Assembly: GCF_018860975.1 (NCBI RefSeq)
Contig: NZ_JAHKQI010000005.1
Location: 744,001 to 808,000, forward strand
Direction: 5' to 3'
Source of the DNA: Lentibacter algarum
GTDB taxonomy: Bacteria; Pseudomonadota; Alphaproteobacteria; Rhodobacterales; Rhodobacteraceae
Length of the DNA: 64,000 nucleotides
Part shown: positions 27,355-35,553 of the stretch, in pieces
Layout of the letters: the number at the start of each line of letters is the position of its first letter
Position numbering within the stretch: the stretch's first letter is position 1
Position numbers and translations under genes: made by a program
The notes under the pieces: generated by a model
The model's input: the letters and a program-made list of their open reading frames with translations, nothing else
What the model was told of the DNA's origin: nothing
The model's database searches: none

Positions 27355-28658
27355 GCTTCGATCCTTTCGTAAACGAGCGGGGGCAGTTCCGGTTTTTTGC
27401 CGATCGTTACGCTCGCCAGAACCTCGGCCTCGGCTTTTGTGGCATGGCCCGCGCGGCTAGCGTGAATGCGCGCGATTGTGTCGCCTTTCTTGACGCTTGT
27501 GCCAAGCGGGAGCAAGTCAGACAGGCCAACCGCCGGATCAACCACGTCAGATTCGACTTGTCGACCACCGCCGAGCGCGACCACTGCGAGCCCGAGCCGC
27601 TCGCCCGCATAAGCACTGATAAAGCCTGCTTCGGGCGCGCGCACTTCACGGATATTGTTGGCCTCCGGTAGGAAACGCTGCCAGCTGTCAACGAATTGCA
27701 CAGGGCCCCCTTGCGCATGCACCATCCGCCCGAAGGCCTCGGCGGCTTTCCCGTTCTGCACGGCGCTGATGATGGCTGCGGCGCCGGATTGCGGCGTGTC
27801 ACTTAGCCCGTTATCGGCAAGCAAAGTGCCGCCCAAAGCTGCACTCACTTCGAGCAGTTTCGAGCTTTGAGGCGATTGCAAAGCGCGCATGACCTCGGCA
27901 ATTTCGAGCGCGTTGCCAAGCGAAGGCACCAATGGTTGGCTCATATCGGTGATCAGTGCAGTGGTCTTGCAACCTGCGGCATTGGCTGTGTTGACCAGCG
28001 ATCGCGCCAGCGCGCGCGCGTCATCGAGAGTCTTCATAAACGCACCAGAGCCGGTTTTGACATCCAGAACCAGCCCTTCAAGCCCGACCGCAAGCTTTTT
28101 GGAGAGGATTGATGCGGTGATCAGATCAAGGCTTTCGACTGTCGCCGTCACGTCGCGAATAGCATAGAGGCGCTTGTCGGCAGGAGCGATGTTGGCTGAA
28201 GCCGAGATAATTGCCAGATGCGCTTGCTCAACCACACGGCGGAACTGTGCCTCGTCAAGATCGGTCTTGAAACCGGGGATCGCGTCAAGCTTGTCTAGCG
28301 TGCCGCCCGTATGCCCGAGTCCGCGCCCCGAAACCATCGGAACCGCCGCGCCGCATGCAGCCAGAGCGGGGGCTAAAAGAAGCGATACACAATCGCCTAT
28401 TCCACCTGTTGAGTGTTTGTCGAGCACAGGACGATCAAGCTGCCAGTCAAGCACATCACCGCTGTCACGCATCGCCAGCGTGAGAGCAACACGCTGGTCG
28501 CGAGACAGCCCTTTGAGCAGCGCGCCCATAGCAAATGCGCCGGCTTGCGCATCGCTCACAGAGTGGTCTGCAAGCCCCTCGGCGAAAGCCTCAAACGCTG
28601 CCAGACTGGCGTTGTCTCCGTCGCGCAGGGCCGCCAGAAAGGCACGGGTGTCGCTCAT
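27351..28658 (-). CDS. deoA: thymidine phosphorylase
   Basis: Phosphorolysis of thymidine to thymine and deoxyribose 1-phosphate. The 435-residue enzyme has the signature DKHSTGGIGDCVSLLLAP near residues 82–99, SGRGLGHTGGTLDKLD, and the C-terminal domain ending with lysine-rich KKGDTIARIHA. The ATG at 28658 overlaps the cdd stop (ATGA). Second gene of the cdd–deoA–deoB–upp operon. Confidence 0.95.
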   Translation of the reverse strand: MSDTRAFLAALRDGDNASLAAFEAFAEGLADHSVSDAQAGAFAMGALLKGLSRDQRVALTLAMRDSGDVLDWQLDRPVLDKHSTGGIGDCVSLLLAPALAACGAAVPMVSGRGLGHTGGTLDKLDAIPGFKTDLDEAQFRRVVEQAHLAIISASANIAPADKRLYAIRDVTATVESLDLITASILSKKLAVGLEGLVLDVKTGSGAFMKTLDDARALARSLVNTANAAGCKTTALITDMSQPLVPSLGNALEIAEVMRALQSPQSSKLLEVSAALGGTLLADNGLSDTPQSGAAAIISAVQNGKAAEAFGRMVHAQGGPVQFVDSWQRFLPEANNIREVRAPEAGFISAYAGERLGLAVVALGGGRQVESDVVDPAVGLSDLLPLGTSVKKGDTIARIHASRAGHATKAEAEVLASVTIGKKPELPPLVYERIEA

Positions 28659-29047
28659 GAGTTGTCCATGTGGTCCTGTGAGAACGCGCCTGGCAAAAGC
28701 TCGGCGAGGCACATCACAAGTTCGCCGCCATCTGTGGTCGCCATCGTCACTTTTACTTCGCCCGCGCCAAACTCAGCCAGCTTCTGGCGGCACCCGCCAC
28801 ACGGCGTTACAGGCGTAGGGCTGTCAGCAATCACATAGGCTTCGGTGATTATGCTATCGCCAGCCGCGATCATTGCTGCAATCGCGCCCGCTTCGGCGCA
28901 TGTGCCTTCGGGGTAGGCAACATTCTCAACGTTGCAGCCTGTATAAACTGCGCCTGAGGCGCTGCGTAAAGCGGCTCCGACTTTAAAATTTGAATATGGT
29001 GCATAGGCGTTTTCACGGACGTTACTAGCAGCTTTGGCGAGGGGCAT
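28655..29047 (-). CDS. cdd: cytidine deaminase
   Basis: Deaminates cytidine and deoxycytidine to uridine forms. The 130-residue tetrameric type has the zinc site in TCAEAGAIAAM (Cys and catalytic Glu) and PCGGCRQ (two Cys). The ATG at 29047 has AAGGAG seven bases upstream; an in-frame extension to 29104 lacks family similarity. First gene of the salvage operon. It is divergent from maeB, with a strong palindrome in the shared gap. Confidence 0.95.
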   Translation of the reverse strand: MPLAKAASNVRENAYAPYSNFKVGAALRSASGAVYTGCNVENVAYPEGTCAEAGAIAAMIAAGDSIITEAYVIADSPTPVTPCGGCRQKLAEFGAGEVKVTMATTDGGELVMCLAELLPGAFSQDHMDNS

Positions 29048-29143
29048 TACGCACTCCTTTATAATTTCCTCACCAGTTTGCGAGAGACAGGTTATAGATT
29101 GCAAGAGGCAGTGCCGAGTTTCGCTGCTTTTAATTGAGCGGAT

Positions 29144-29165
29144 AATAGTTTAACGCTAAACTATT
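29144..29165. promoter_or_regulatory. operator-like palindrome between cdd and maeB
   Basis: AATAGTTTA (29144–29152) and TAAACTATT (29157–29165) form a perfect 9-bp dyad with the spacer ACGC. It lies 96 bp from the cdd start and 33 bp from the maeB start. It overlaps where the maeB promoter should be. The TTTAACGCTAAA centre recalls LacI-type operators, but the regulator is not known. Confidence 0.55.
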
Positions 29166-29197
29166 GGGTTTGGACCGCACAGATGCGAGGGCGCGAT

Positions 29198-31477
29198 ATG
29201 GATGAAGATAGAAAACAATCTGCCCGCGAGGCGGCGCTTGCCTATCATGAGTTTCCCACTCCGGGAAAGCTTGAGGTGCGCCCGACAAAGCCAATGGCCA
29301 ACGGATGGGACCTCGCGCGTGCCTATTCACCGGGGGTTGCCGAGGCTTGCGTCGAAATCGCCGCCAACCCGGCTGAAGCCAGCCGCTATACTGCCCGCGG
29401 CAACCTTGTCGCGGTCGTCACCAACGGAACCGCTGTGTTGGGCCTTGGTAACATCGGCGCGCTGGCCTCAAAACCGGTGATGGAAGGCAAGGCTGTCTTA
29501 TTCAAGAAGTTCGCTGGGATTGACTGTTTTGACATCGAAGTTGATGAATCCGACCCTGAAAAGCTGGCCGATATTGTCTGCGCGCTGGAACCGAGCTTCG
29601 GGGCCATCAACCTTGAGGATATCAAAGCACCTGACTGTTTTGTTGTCGAAAAAATCTGCCGTGAGCGCATGGGCATTCCTGTGTTTCACGATGACCAGCA
29701 CGGAACTGCGATCGTGGTTGGCGCGGCGGCGACCAATGCGCTGCACGTTGTCGGCAAGGCATTTGAAGACATCAAGATTGTCAGCACCGGCGGCGGCGCG
29801 GCGGGAATTGCTTGCCTCAACATGCTGCTCAAGCTTGGTGTGAAGCGCGAGAATGTCTGGCTTTGTGACGTGCATGGGCTTGTTTATGAAGGCCGTGAAG
29901 AAGACATGAACCCGCAAAAAGCGGCCTTCGCCCAGAAGAGCGATAAGCGCACACTGGCAGAAGTGATCGACAGTGCGGACCTGTTCCTAGGTCTTTCCGG
30001 CCCTAAGGTTCTTAGTGCTGAGCTGGTTGCCAAAATGAGCAAACGTCCGATCATCTTTGCACTGGCGAACCCGACGCCGGAGATCATGCCAGATGAGGTT
30101 CTGGCCGTAGCACCTGATGCCGTCATGGCGACTGGTCGCAGCGATTTTCCCAATCAAGTCAACAACGTGCTATGCTTCCCCTTCATTTTCCGTGGTGCGC
30201 TTGATGTCGGCGCAACCGAGATCAACGATGAGATGCAGATCGCCTGCGTTGAGGGCATTGCCGAGTTGGCCCGTGCCACAACAAGTGCCGAAGCCGCGGC
30301 GGCTTATAAGGGAGAGCAGCTGACTTTCGGGGCGCAGTATCTGATCCCGAAACCTTTCGACCCTCGCCTTTCTGCAATTGTCAGTTCGGCCGTGGCCAAA
30401 GCGGCGATGGAGACAGGTGTCGCGACGCGTCCGCTTGCAGACATTGAAGGCTACAAAGAGAAGCTTAATCAATCAGTTTTCAAATCCGCGCTGTTGATGC
30501 GCCCCGTCTTTGAGACGGCCAAAAAGGCCACCCGCAGGATCATTTTTGCCGAGGGGGAAGACGAACGCGTATTGCGTGCGACGCAGGCGATTTTGCAGGA
30601 AACAGTCGAAAGGCCGATCCTTATCGGGCGTCCGGAAGTGATTGAACAACGCTGCGAACGGTTCGGAATCACTATCAAAGCCGACCGAGACTATGAGCTG
30701 ATCAACCCAGAAAATGACCCGAGATATCGCGAGTATTGGGAGAGTTATCATGGGCTTATGTCCCGGAAAGGCGTGACCCCTGACTTGGCCCGCGCGATCA
30801 TGCGCACCAACACCACAGCCATCGCGGCAACCGCGGTGCATCTTGGCCATGCCGACAGTATGATATGCGGCACATTTGGCGAGTTTCGCTGGCATTTGAA
30901 CTATGTGGAGCAGGTTTTAGGCTGCCAGGAACGGTACGCTCATGGGGCTTTGTCGCTGATGATCCTGGAAGACGGCCCACTGTTTATTGCCGACACCCAT
31001 GTGCATCAGCTGCCCACGCCCGAACAGATTGCCGAGGCAGCTATTGGCGCTGCGCGGCACGCTGCGCGTTTTGGGGTTGAACCAAAGGTTGCGCTTTGCT
31101 CGCAGTCGCAGTTTGGCAACCAGGCGGAAGGATCGGGCAAACGCATTCGGGCTGCTATTGCGCTGCTGGATGCGGGCAAACAGGACTTTGCCTATGAAGG
31201 AGAGATGAATGTCGACGCCGCACTTGACGCGGGTTTGCGCGCGCGGTTGATGCCTGACAATCGCCTGCAAGGCTCTGCAAACATTCTCATTTTTGGCCAC
31301 GCTGATGCGGCATCAACAGCGCGCAACATTCTCAAAATGAAAGGCGGCGGGCTTGAAGTTGGCCCGATTTTGATGGGCATGGGCAACAAGGCGCATGTGG
31401 TGACTCAGGGCATAACGGCGCGCGGTTTGCTCAATATGGCGGCAATTGCTGGCACTCCTGTCGAGGATTACGGTTAA
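29198..31477 (+). CDS. maeB: NADP-dependent malic enzyme with C-terminal phosphotransacetylase-like domain
   Basis: Oxidative decarboxylation of malate to pyruvate with NADP. The 759-residue protein has the N-terminal malic domain (YSPGVAEAC near residue 37; [18 protein letters not shown] near 160), an NAD-binding turn ([13 protein letters not shown] near 193), and from about residue 430 a phosphotransacetylase-like domain ([14 protein letters not shown]). That fused domain is usually not catalytic and acts in allosteric control by acetyl-CoA. The ATG at 29198 has GAGG eight bases upstream; an ATG at 29183 is possible. Monocistronic, with a stem-loop after it. Confidence 0.93.
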   Translation: MDEDRKQSAREAALAYHEFPTPGKLEVRPTKPMANGWDLARAYSPGVAEACVEIAANPAEASRYTARGNLVAVVTNGTAVLGLGNIGALASKPVMEGKAVLFKKFAGIDCFDIEVDESDPEKLADIVCALEPSFGAINLEDIKAPDCFVVEKICRERMGIPVFHDDQHGTAIVVGAAATNALHVVGKAFEDIKIVSTGGGAAGIACLNMLLKLGVKRENVWLCDVHGLVYEGREEDMNPQKAAFAQKSDKRTLAEVIDSADLFLGLSGPKVLSAELVAKMSKRPIIFALANPTPEIMPDEVLAVAPDAVMATGRSDFPNQVNNVLCFPFIFRGALDVGATEINDEMQIACVEGIAELARATTSAEAAAAYKGEQLTFGAQYLIPKPFDPRLSAIVSSAVAKAAMETGVATRPLADIEGYKEKLNQSVFKSALLMRPVFETAKKATRRIIFAEGEDERVLRATQAILQETVERPILIGRPEVIEQRCERFGITIKADRDYELINPENDPRYREYWESYHGLMSRKGVTPDLARAIMRTNTTAIAATAVHLGHADSMICGTFGEFRWHLNYVEQVLGCQERYAHGALSLMILEDGPLFIADTHVHQLPTPEQIAEAAIGAARHAARFGVEPKVALCSQSQFGNQAEGSGKRIRAAIALLDAGKQDFAYEGEMNVDAALDAGLRARLMPDNRLQGSANILIFGHADAASTARNILKMKGGGLEVGPILMGMGNKAHVVTQGITARGLLNMAAIAGTPVEDYG

Positions 31478-31515
31478 TGATTTGCCTTGCGGTTTACTGA
31501 CGCAAGGCAAATCAT
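31477..31515. terminator. 15-bp perfect stem-loop after maeB
   Basis: A perfect 15-bp inverted repeat (31477–31491 with 31501–31515; core TTTGCCTTGCG / CGCAAGGCAAA) with a 9-nt loop begins at the last base of the maeB stop codon. No T tract follows, so it is either a weak terminator, a 3'-end stabiliser or a protein site. Confidence 0.5.
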
Positions 31516-31572
31516 CAGGCTTGATAAACGGCAGTTCCGGAGCTTAACCATAGGTCAACGGAGGAGAGACAC

Positions 31573-33468
31573 ATGAGCTATAAAGAGATGTATGCCGGTT
31601 GGAAGGCCGACCCTGAGTCTTATTGGATGCAAGCAGCCGAGGCGATTGACTGGGACAAAAAGCCGTCCAAGGCGTTGTTTGACAAGGGTGAAAATCTCTT
31701 TGAGTGGTTCTCGGACGGGATGTGCAACACCTGCTGGAACGCCGTTGACCGGCACGTTGACGCGGGGCGCGGGGCACAAACGGCGATCATTTATGATAGC
31801 CCGATCACCCACACCAAACGCGAAATCACTTATGCGGAACTCAAAGATCGCGTCGCTAGCCTTGCCGGAGCGTTGCGCGCCAAGGGCGTGGAAAAAGGCG
31901 ACCGTGTGATCATTTACATGCCGATGGTGCCGGAAGCGCTTGAGGCGATGCTGGCCTGCGCGCGCATTGGTGCCGTGCACTCAGTCGTCTTTGGCGGATT
32001 TGCGGCCAACGAGCTTGCAGTGCGCATTGACGATTGCAAGCCCAAGGCCATCATCGCCGCCTCTTGCGGCCTCGAGCCGGGGCGCGTTGTGCACTATAAG
32101 CCGCTGCTTGACGGAGCTGTTGAGCTGGCCGCTCATAAGCCGGAGTTCACGGTTATTTTTCAGCGAGAACAAGAGGTTGCAAAGCTAACTGAAGGGCGTG
32201 ATTTTGATTGGCATGGTTTTCAGCACGGTGTTGAACCTGCGGATTGCTTGCCAGTTGAAGGCAATCACCCTGCCTATATCCTCTACACATCCGGCACTAC
32301 GGGCGCGCCAAAAGGGGTGATCAGGCACACGGGCGGTCAGCTTGTGGCGCTCAACTGGACGATGAAAAACATCTACAATGTTGACCCTGGTGACGTCTTC
32401 TGGGCGGCCTCTGATGTGGGCTGGGTCGTGGGGCATAGCTACATTTGTTATGCGCCGCTCATTCACGGCAACACAACGGTTGTGTTTGAGGGCAAACCCG
32501 TTGGCACGCCGGACGCGGGCACATTCTGGCGGGTGATTTCAGAACACAAAGTTAAGAGCTTTTTCACCGCGCCGACGGCGTTTCGTGCTGTCAAACGTGA
32601 AGACCCGAAGGGGGAGCTTGTTGGGAAGTATGACCTGAGCTGTCTTGGACAGGTTTACCTCGCAGGTGAGCGCGCTGATCCTGATACGATCATCTGGGCG
32701 CAGGAGAAGCTCGGCGTGCCGGTGATCGATCATTGGTGGCAAACCGAGACAGGCTGGGCGATTGCCGCCAACCCCGCCGGTGTTGAATTGTTGGATGTCA
32801 AACTTGGCTCTCCTTCGGTTCCGATGCCGGGTTATGATGTGACAATTCTTGACGACGGCGGGCATGAACTGCCTGCGGGTGAGCTTGGAGCCATTGCGGT
32901 TAAGCTTCCGTTACCGCCCGGGACGCTGCCGAATTTGTGGAAGGCTGAAGATCGCTTCCAGAAGAGCTATCTTAACGCCTTTCCCGGGTACTACGAAACC
33001 GGTGATGCCGGGATGATTGATAAGGACGGGTATCTTTACATCATGGCGCGCACAGATGATGTGATCAACGTCGCTGGCCACCGTCTGAGCACGGGCGGCA
33101 TGGAAGAAGTTCTGGCCGGCCATGAGGATGTTGCCGAATGCGCGGTGATCGGGGTTGCCGACCCGCTCAAGGGGCAAGTTCCTGTTGGATTTCTGTGCCT
33201 TAACGCAGGATGCAGTAAGCCGCATGAGGAGGTTGTCAAAGAGGTTGTCGGCCTTGTGCGCAGCAAGATTGGCCCTGTGGCGGCCTTCAAGCTGGCGGCT
33301 GTGGTTGAACGGTTGCCGAAGACGCGCTCGGGCAAAATTTTGCGCGGGACGATGGTGTCGATTGCCGATAGCACGGCTTGGAAAATGCCGGCGACGATTG
33401 ATGATCCGGTGATCCTCGACGAGATCACAGTGGCGCTGAAAAGCCTTGGGTTCGCAGAGGACGCATGA
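31573..33468 (+). CDS. prpE: propionyl-CoA synthetase
   Basis: Acyl-adenylate-forming ligase that activates propionate (or acetate) to the CoA thioester. The 631 residues open with MSYKEMYAGWKADPESYW and GMCNTCWNAVDRHVD, typical of PrpE. The AMP-binding box YILYTSGTTGAPKGV lies near 236–250, YETGDAG near 475, and the C-terminal Lys in KTRSGKILRG, the site of regulatory acetylation in this family, near 592. A GGAGGAG-type site precedes the ATG. Its stop overlaps the HMG-CoA reductase start. No methylcitrate or methylmalonyl genes are nearby. Confidence 0.9.
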   Translation: MSYKEMYAGWKADPESYWMQAAEAIDWDKKPSKALFDKGENLFEWFSDGMCNTCWNAVDRHVDAGRGAQTAIIYDSPITHTKREITYAELKDRVASLAGALRAKGVEKGDRVIIYMPMVPEALEAMLACARIGAVHSVVFGGFAANELAVRIDDCKPKAIIAASCGLEPGRVVHYKPLLDGAVELAAHKPEFTVIFQREQEVAKLTEGRDFDWHGFQHGVEPADCLPVEGNHPAYILYTSGTTGAPKGVIRHTGGQLVALNWTMKNIYNVDPGDVFWAASDVGWVVGHSYICYAPLIHGNTTVVFEGKPVGTPDAGTFWRVISEHKVKSFFTAPTAFRAVKREDPKGELVGKYDLSCLGQVYLAGERADPDTIIWAQEKLGVPVIDHWWQTETGWAIAANPAGVELLDVKLGSPSVPMPGYDVTILDDGGHELPAGELGAIAVKLPLPPGTLPNLWKAEDRFQKSYLNAFPGYYETGDAGMIDKDGYLYIMARTDDVINVAGHRLSTGGMEEVLAGHEDVAECAVIGVADPLKGQVPVGFLCLNAGCSKPHEEVVKEVVGLVRSKIGPVAAFKLAAVVERLPKTRSGKILRGTMVSIADSTAWKMPATIDDPVILDEITVALKSLGFAEDA

Positions 33469-34700
33469 GCACATCGAGGATATCGGGTTTTCACAAGCTA
33501 AGCCGTGGCGGGCGTTTGCAGGAGCTTGTAAAACAAGGACTTTTAAGCGCGGCGGATGCGGCCGAGATTAACCTTGAGGCAGCTGTTTCGGGGGAGCTGG
33601 CAGAGCATCTCAGCGAGAACGTGATCGGGGTTATGGCCGTGCCTTTGGGCGTGGCGACGAACCTGATTGTTGACGGCGATGACGTGCTGGTTCCGATGGC
33701 GACCGAGGAGAGCTCGGTGATTGCTGCGGTGGGCAACGGGGCACTGGCGTGTCGGACGACGGGGGGCGTTGTGACCGAGGCTGACGCGCCTTGCATGATC
33801 GCTCAGGTGCAGGTGACGGGCCTTGCTGACTTGGAAGCTGCGGCGGAAGCCGTGCGAGCAAAAAGTGCCGAAATATCAGCGCTTTGTGATGGTTGTGACC
33901 CGATGCTGGTGAAGCTCGGCGGCGGGTTTCGCGAGCTTGAGGTGCGTATTGCCGGGCCGTTTCTGGTCATTCATCTGATCGTAGATGTGCGTGATGCTAT
34001 GGGCGCGAATGCGGTGAACACGATGGCAGAGGCCTTGGCGCCGAAGCTTGAAGAGTGGACCGGTGGCAAGGTCGGATTGCGGATATTGAGCAACCTTGCT
34101 GACCGCCGATTGGTGCGTGCGAGGGCAGTTTGGGCGGCGGATGAGATAGGCGCTGAAACCGTGCAAGGCATTGTTTCGGCTTATGAATTTGCCAAGCATG
34201 ACCCTTACCGCGCCGCGACGCACAACAAGGGGATCATGAACGGGGTTTCGGCTGTGGCTTTGGCGACGGGCAATGACAGCCGCGCGCTTGAGGCGGGGGC
34301 GCATGCCTATGCTGCCAAGGGGGGCTACGGGCCGTTAACGACCTATGGTGTGACGGCGGAAGGTGACCTTTGGGGCGAGATCGAAATGCCGGTGCCTATG
34401 GGCATTGTTGGTGGGGCTACCAAGGTGCATCCCATGGCGCAAAAAGCATTGAGAATCATGGGGGTAGATGGAGCTGACCGGCTTGCACGGGTGACGGCAT
34501 CGGTGGGTTTGATCCAGAATTTCTCGGCGCTTAGAGCGCTGGCGACAGAGGGCATTCAGCGCGGCCATATGGGCCTGCATGCGCGCAATGTGGCGATCGC
34601 TGCGGGGGCCACTGGTGAGGATGTCGAGCGGATTGCCAAAGCGATGATCGACGGGCTTGGTGTGCGCGAAGATGTGGCGCGTGATTTGTTGAAAAGTTAA
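33465..34700 (+). CDS. mvaA: class II hydroxymethylglutaryl-CoA reductase
   Basis: Interconverts HMG-CoA and mevalonate. The 411-residue size without a membrane anchor is the bacterial class II form. Catalytic residues are visible: Glu in TEESSVIAA near 80, Asp in VDVRDAMGANAVNT near 178, Lys in HNKGIMNG near 260, and the C-terminal His in GHMGLHARN near 370. It is coupled to prpE by ATGA. Because ispH shows a MEP pathway, this enzyme is more likely to work in mevalonate breakdown or another HMG-CoA conversion than in isoprenoid synthesis; that is inference. Third codon positions are strikingly G-rich. Confidence 0.9.
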   Translation: MSTSRISGFHKLSRGGRLQELVKQGLLSAADAAEINLEAAVSGELAEHLSENVIGVMAVPLGVATNLIVDGDDVLVPMATEESSVIAAVGNGALACRTTGGVVTEADAPCMIAQVQVTGLADLEAAAEAVRAKSAEISALCDGCDPMLVKLGGGFRELEVRIAGPFLVIHLIVDVRDAMGANAVNTMAEALAPKLEEWTGGKVGLRILSNLADRRLVRARAVWAADEIGAETVQGIVSAYEFAKHDPYRAATHNKGIMNGVSAVALATGNDSRALEAGAHAYAAKGGYGPLTTYGVTAEGDLWGEIEMPVPMGIVGGATKVHPMAQKALRIMGVDGADRLARVTASVGLIQNFSALRALATEGIQRGHMGLHARNVAIAAGATGEDVERIAKAMIDGLGVREDVARDLLKS

Positions 34701-34794
34701 CCGCTAAAACGGGCTGCACAATGCGTGCATACCACAGTGCATATAGCAGTGCATAATGCGTGCTGACAGTTTTGAGAGCGGCGAAAAGGTTAAC
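34696..34794 (-). repeat. GTTAAC-bounded element with three 12-bp iterons, copy 2 (inverted)
   Basis: On the minus strand TATGCAC occurs three times at 12-bp steps (plus-strand GTGCATA at 34725, 34737 and 34749). GTTAAC lies at 34696–34701, overlapping the HMG-CoA reductase stop, and at 34789–34794. The core 34722–34758 matches copy 1 at 36 of 37 positions in opposite orientation, while spacers outside the core differ in length and sequence. Conservation of the core and the two GTTAAC sites only argues for selected binding sites. Confidence 0.65.
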
Positions 34795-34844
34795 GCCGCG
34801 AGCGGCATGATGCTGTGAGGTGCGTTGCAAACGGGAGTTCGGAG

Positions 34845-35279
34845 ATGAGGTTGACGGGGAGTTGTTTGTGCGGGGCGGTGGGCTTTGAGCTTGAGGGCTG
34901 GGTGAGCCCGATACAAGCCTGCCATGCCGAGCGCTGCCGGAAGGCGACGGGGGGCTTGTTTTCGCCAGAAGTTGCGGCAGCGGGTGACAAGTTTGTGTGG
35001 ACGGGAGAAGTCGGCAATATTGCCAGCTATGAAGCGCCATTGCTTGACACCCCTCCGGCCTACAGGCGCAATTTCTGCAGGACTTGCGGCAGCCCTTTGC
35101 CAGTTGAGCATGAAGGCATGATTGTTTTGCAGGCGGGGGTGCTGGATAACTGCAGTGAGCTTGACGTGTTCCGCCATGCCTTTGTTGGGCAAAAGTCAGG
35201 TTGTTGTGAGATAACCGATGGCAAGCCGCAGTTTGAGGGCCAGCCGCCAGTGCCGGATGTGTCGGAGCTTCACGAGTGA
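34845..35279 (+). CDS. GFA/CENP-V-type zinc-binding protein
   Basis: A 144-residue protein of the glutathione-dependent formaldehyde-activating (GFA) fold. Zinc-binding Cys residues are in GSCLCGAVGFE at the start, ACHAERCRKATGG, and FCRTCGSPLP. GGGAG precedes the ATG at 34845. Family members rarely have a proven reaction. A second GFA protein of a different subgroup occurs at 58.0 kb. Confidence 0.85.
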   Translation: MRLTGSCLCGAVGFELEGWVSPIQACHAERCRKATGGLFSPEVAAAGDKFVWTGEVGNIASYEAPLLDTPPAYRRNFCRTCGSPLPVEHEGMIVLQAGVLDNCSELDVFRHAFVGQKSGCCEITDGKPQFEGQPPVPDVSELHE

Positions 35280-35318
35280 GCGGTTGCAAGCCGATGGGCA
35301 AGCGCCTAGGCTGAGCCT

Positions 35319-35498
35319 ATGAAACATGTACCCAAAGAGACCACCGATGATGCGCTTATTCAGGAGTTCCTGAACAAGGGCGGCGAAGTGAAGATTGGCA
35401 AGACCAAACCACCGAAAGCCGAACTTGGGTTGAGCAACAATCAGTGGAACAACAAGCTGACCAAAGAAGAGAAGGCCGCGCGCGACGGCAAGCTTTGA
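35319..35498 (+). CDS. small conserved protein (59 aa)
   Basis: A 59-residue reading frame starting MKHVPKETTDDALIQEFL and ending EEKAARDGKL. It is strongly basic in the middle (KIGKTKPPKAELG) and hydrophilic, with no signal or membrane segment. Codon use matches neighbouring genes and the length is close to small proteins I recall in other Rhodobacteraceae. GAG sits five bases before the ATG. Function unknown; it could be a nucleic-acid or ribosome-associated small protein. Confidence 0.65.
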   Translation: MKHVPKETTDDALIQEFLNKGGEVKIGKTKPPKAELGLSNNQWNNKLTKEEKAARDGKL

Positions 35499-35553
35499 GC
35501 TTGCTGAGGTGTGGCACCAAAAGGTGAGTATTTGTGCGAAGAGAAAGCCCGCT

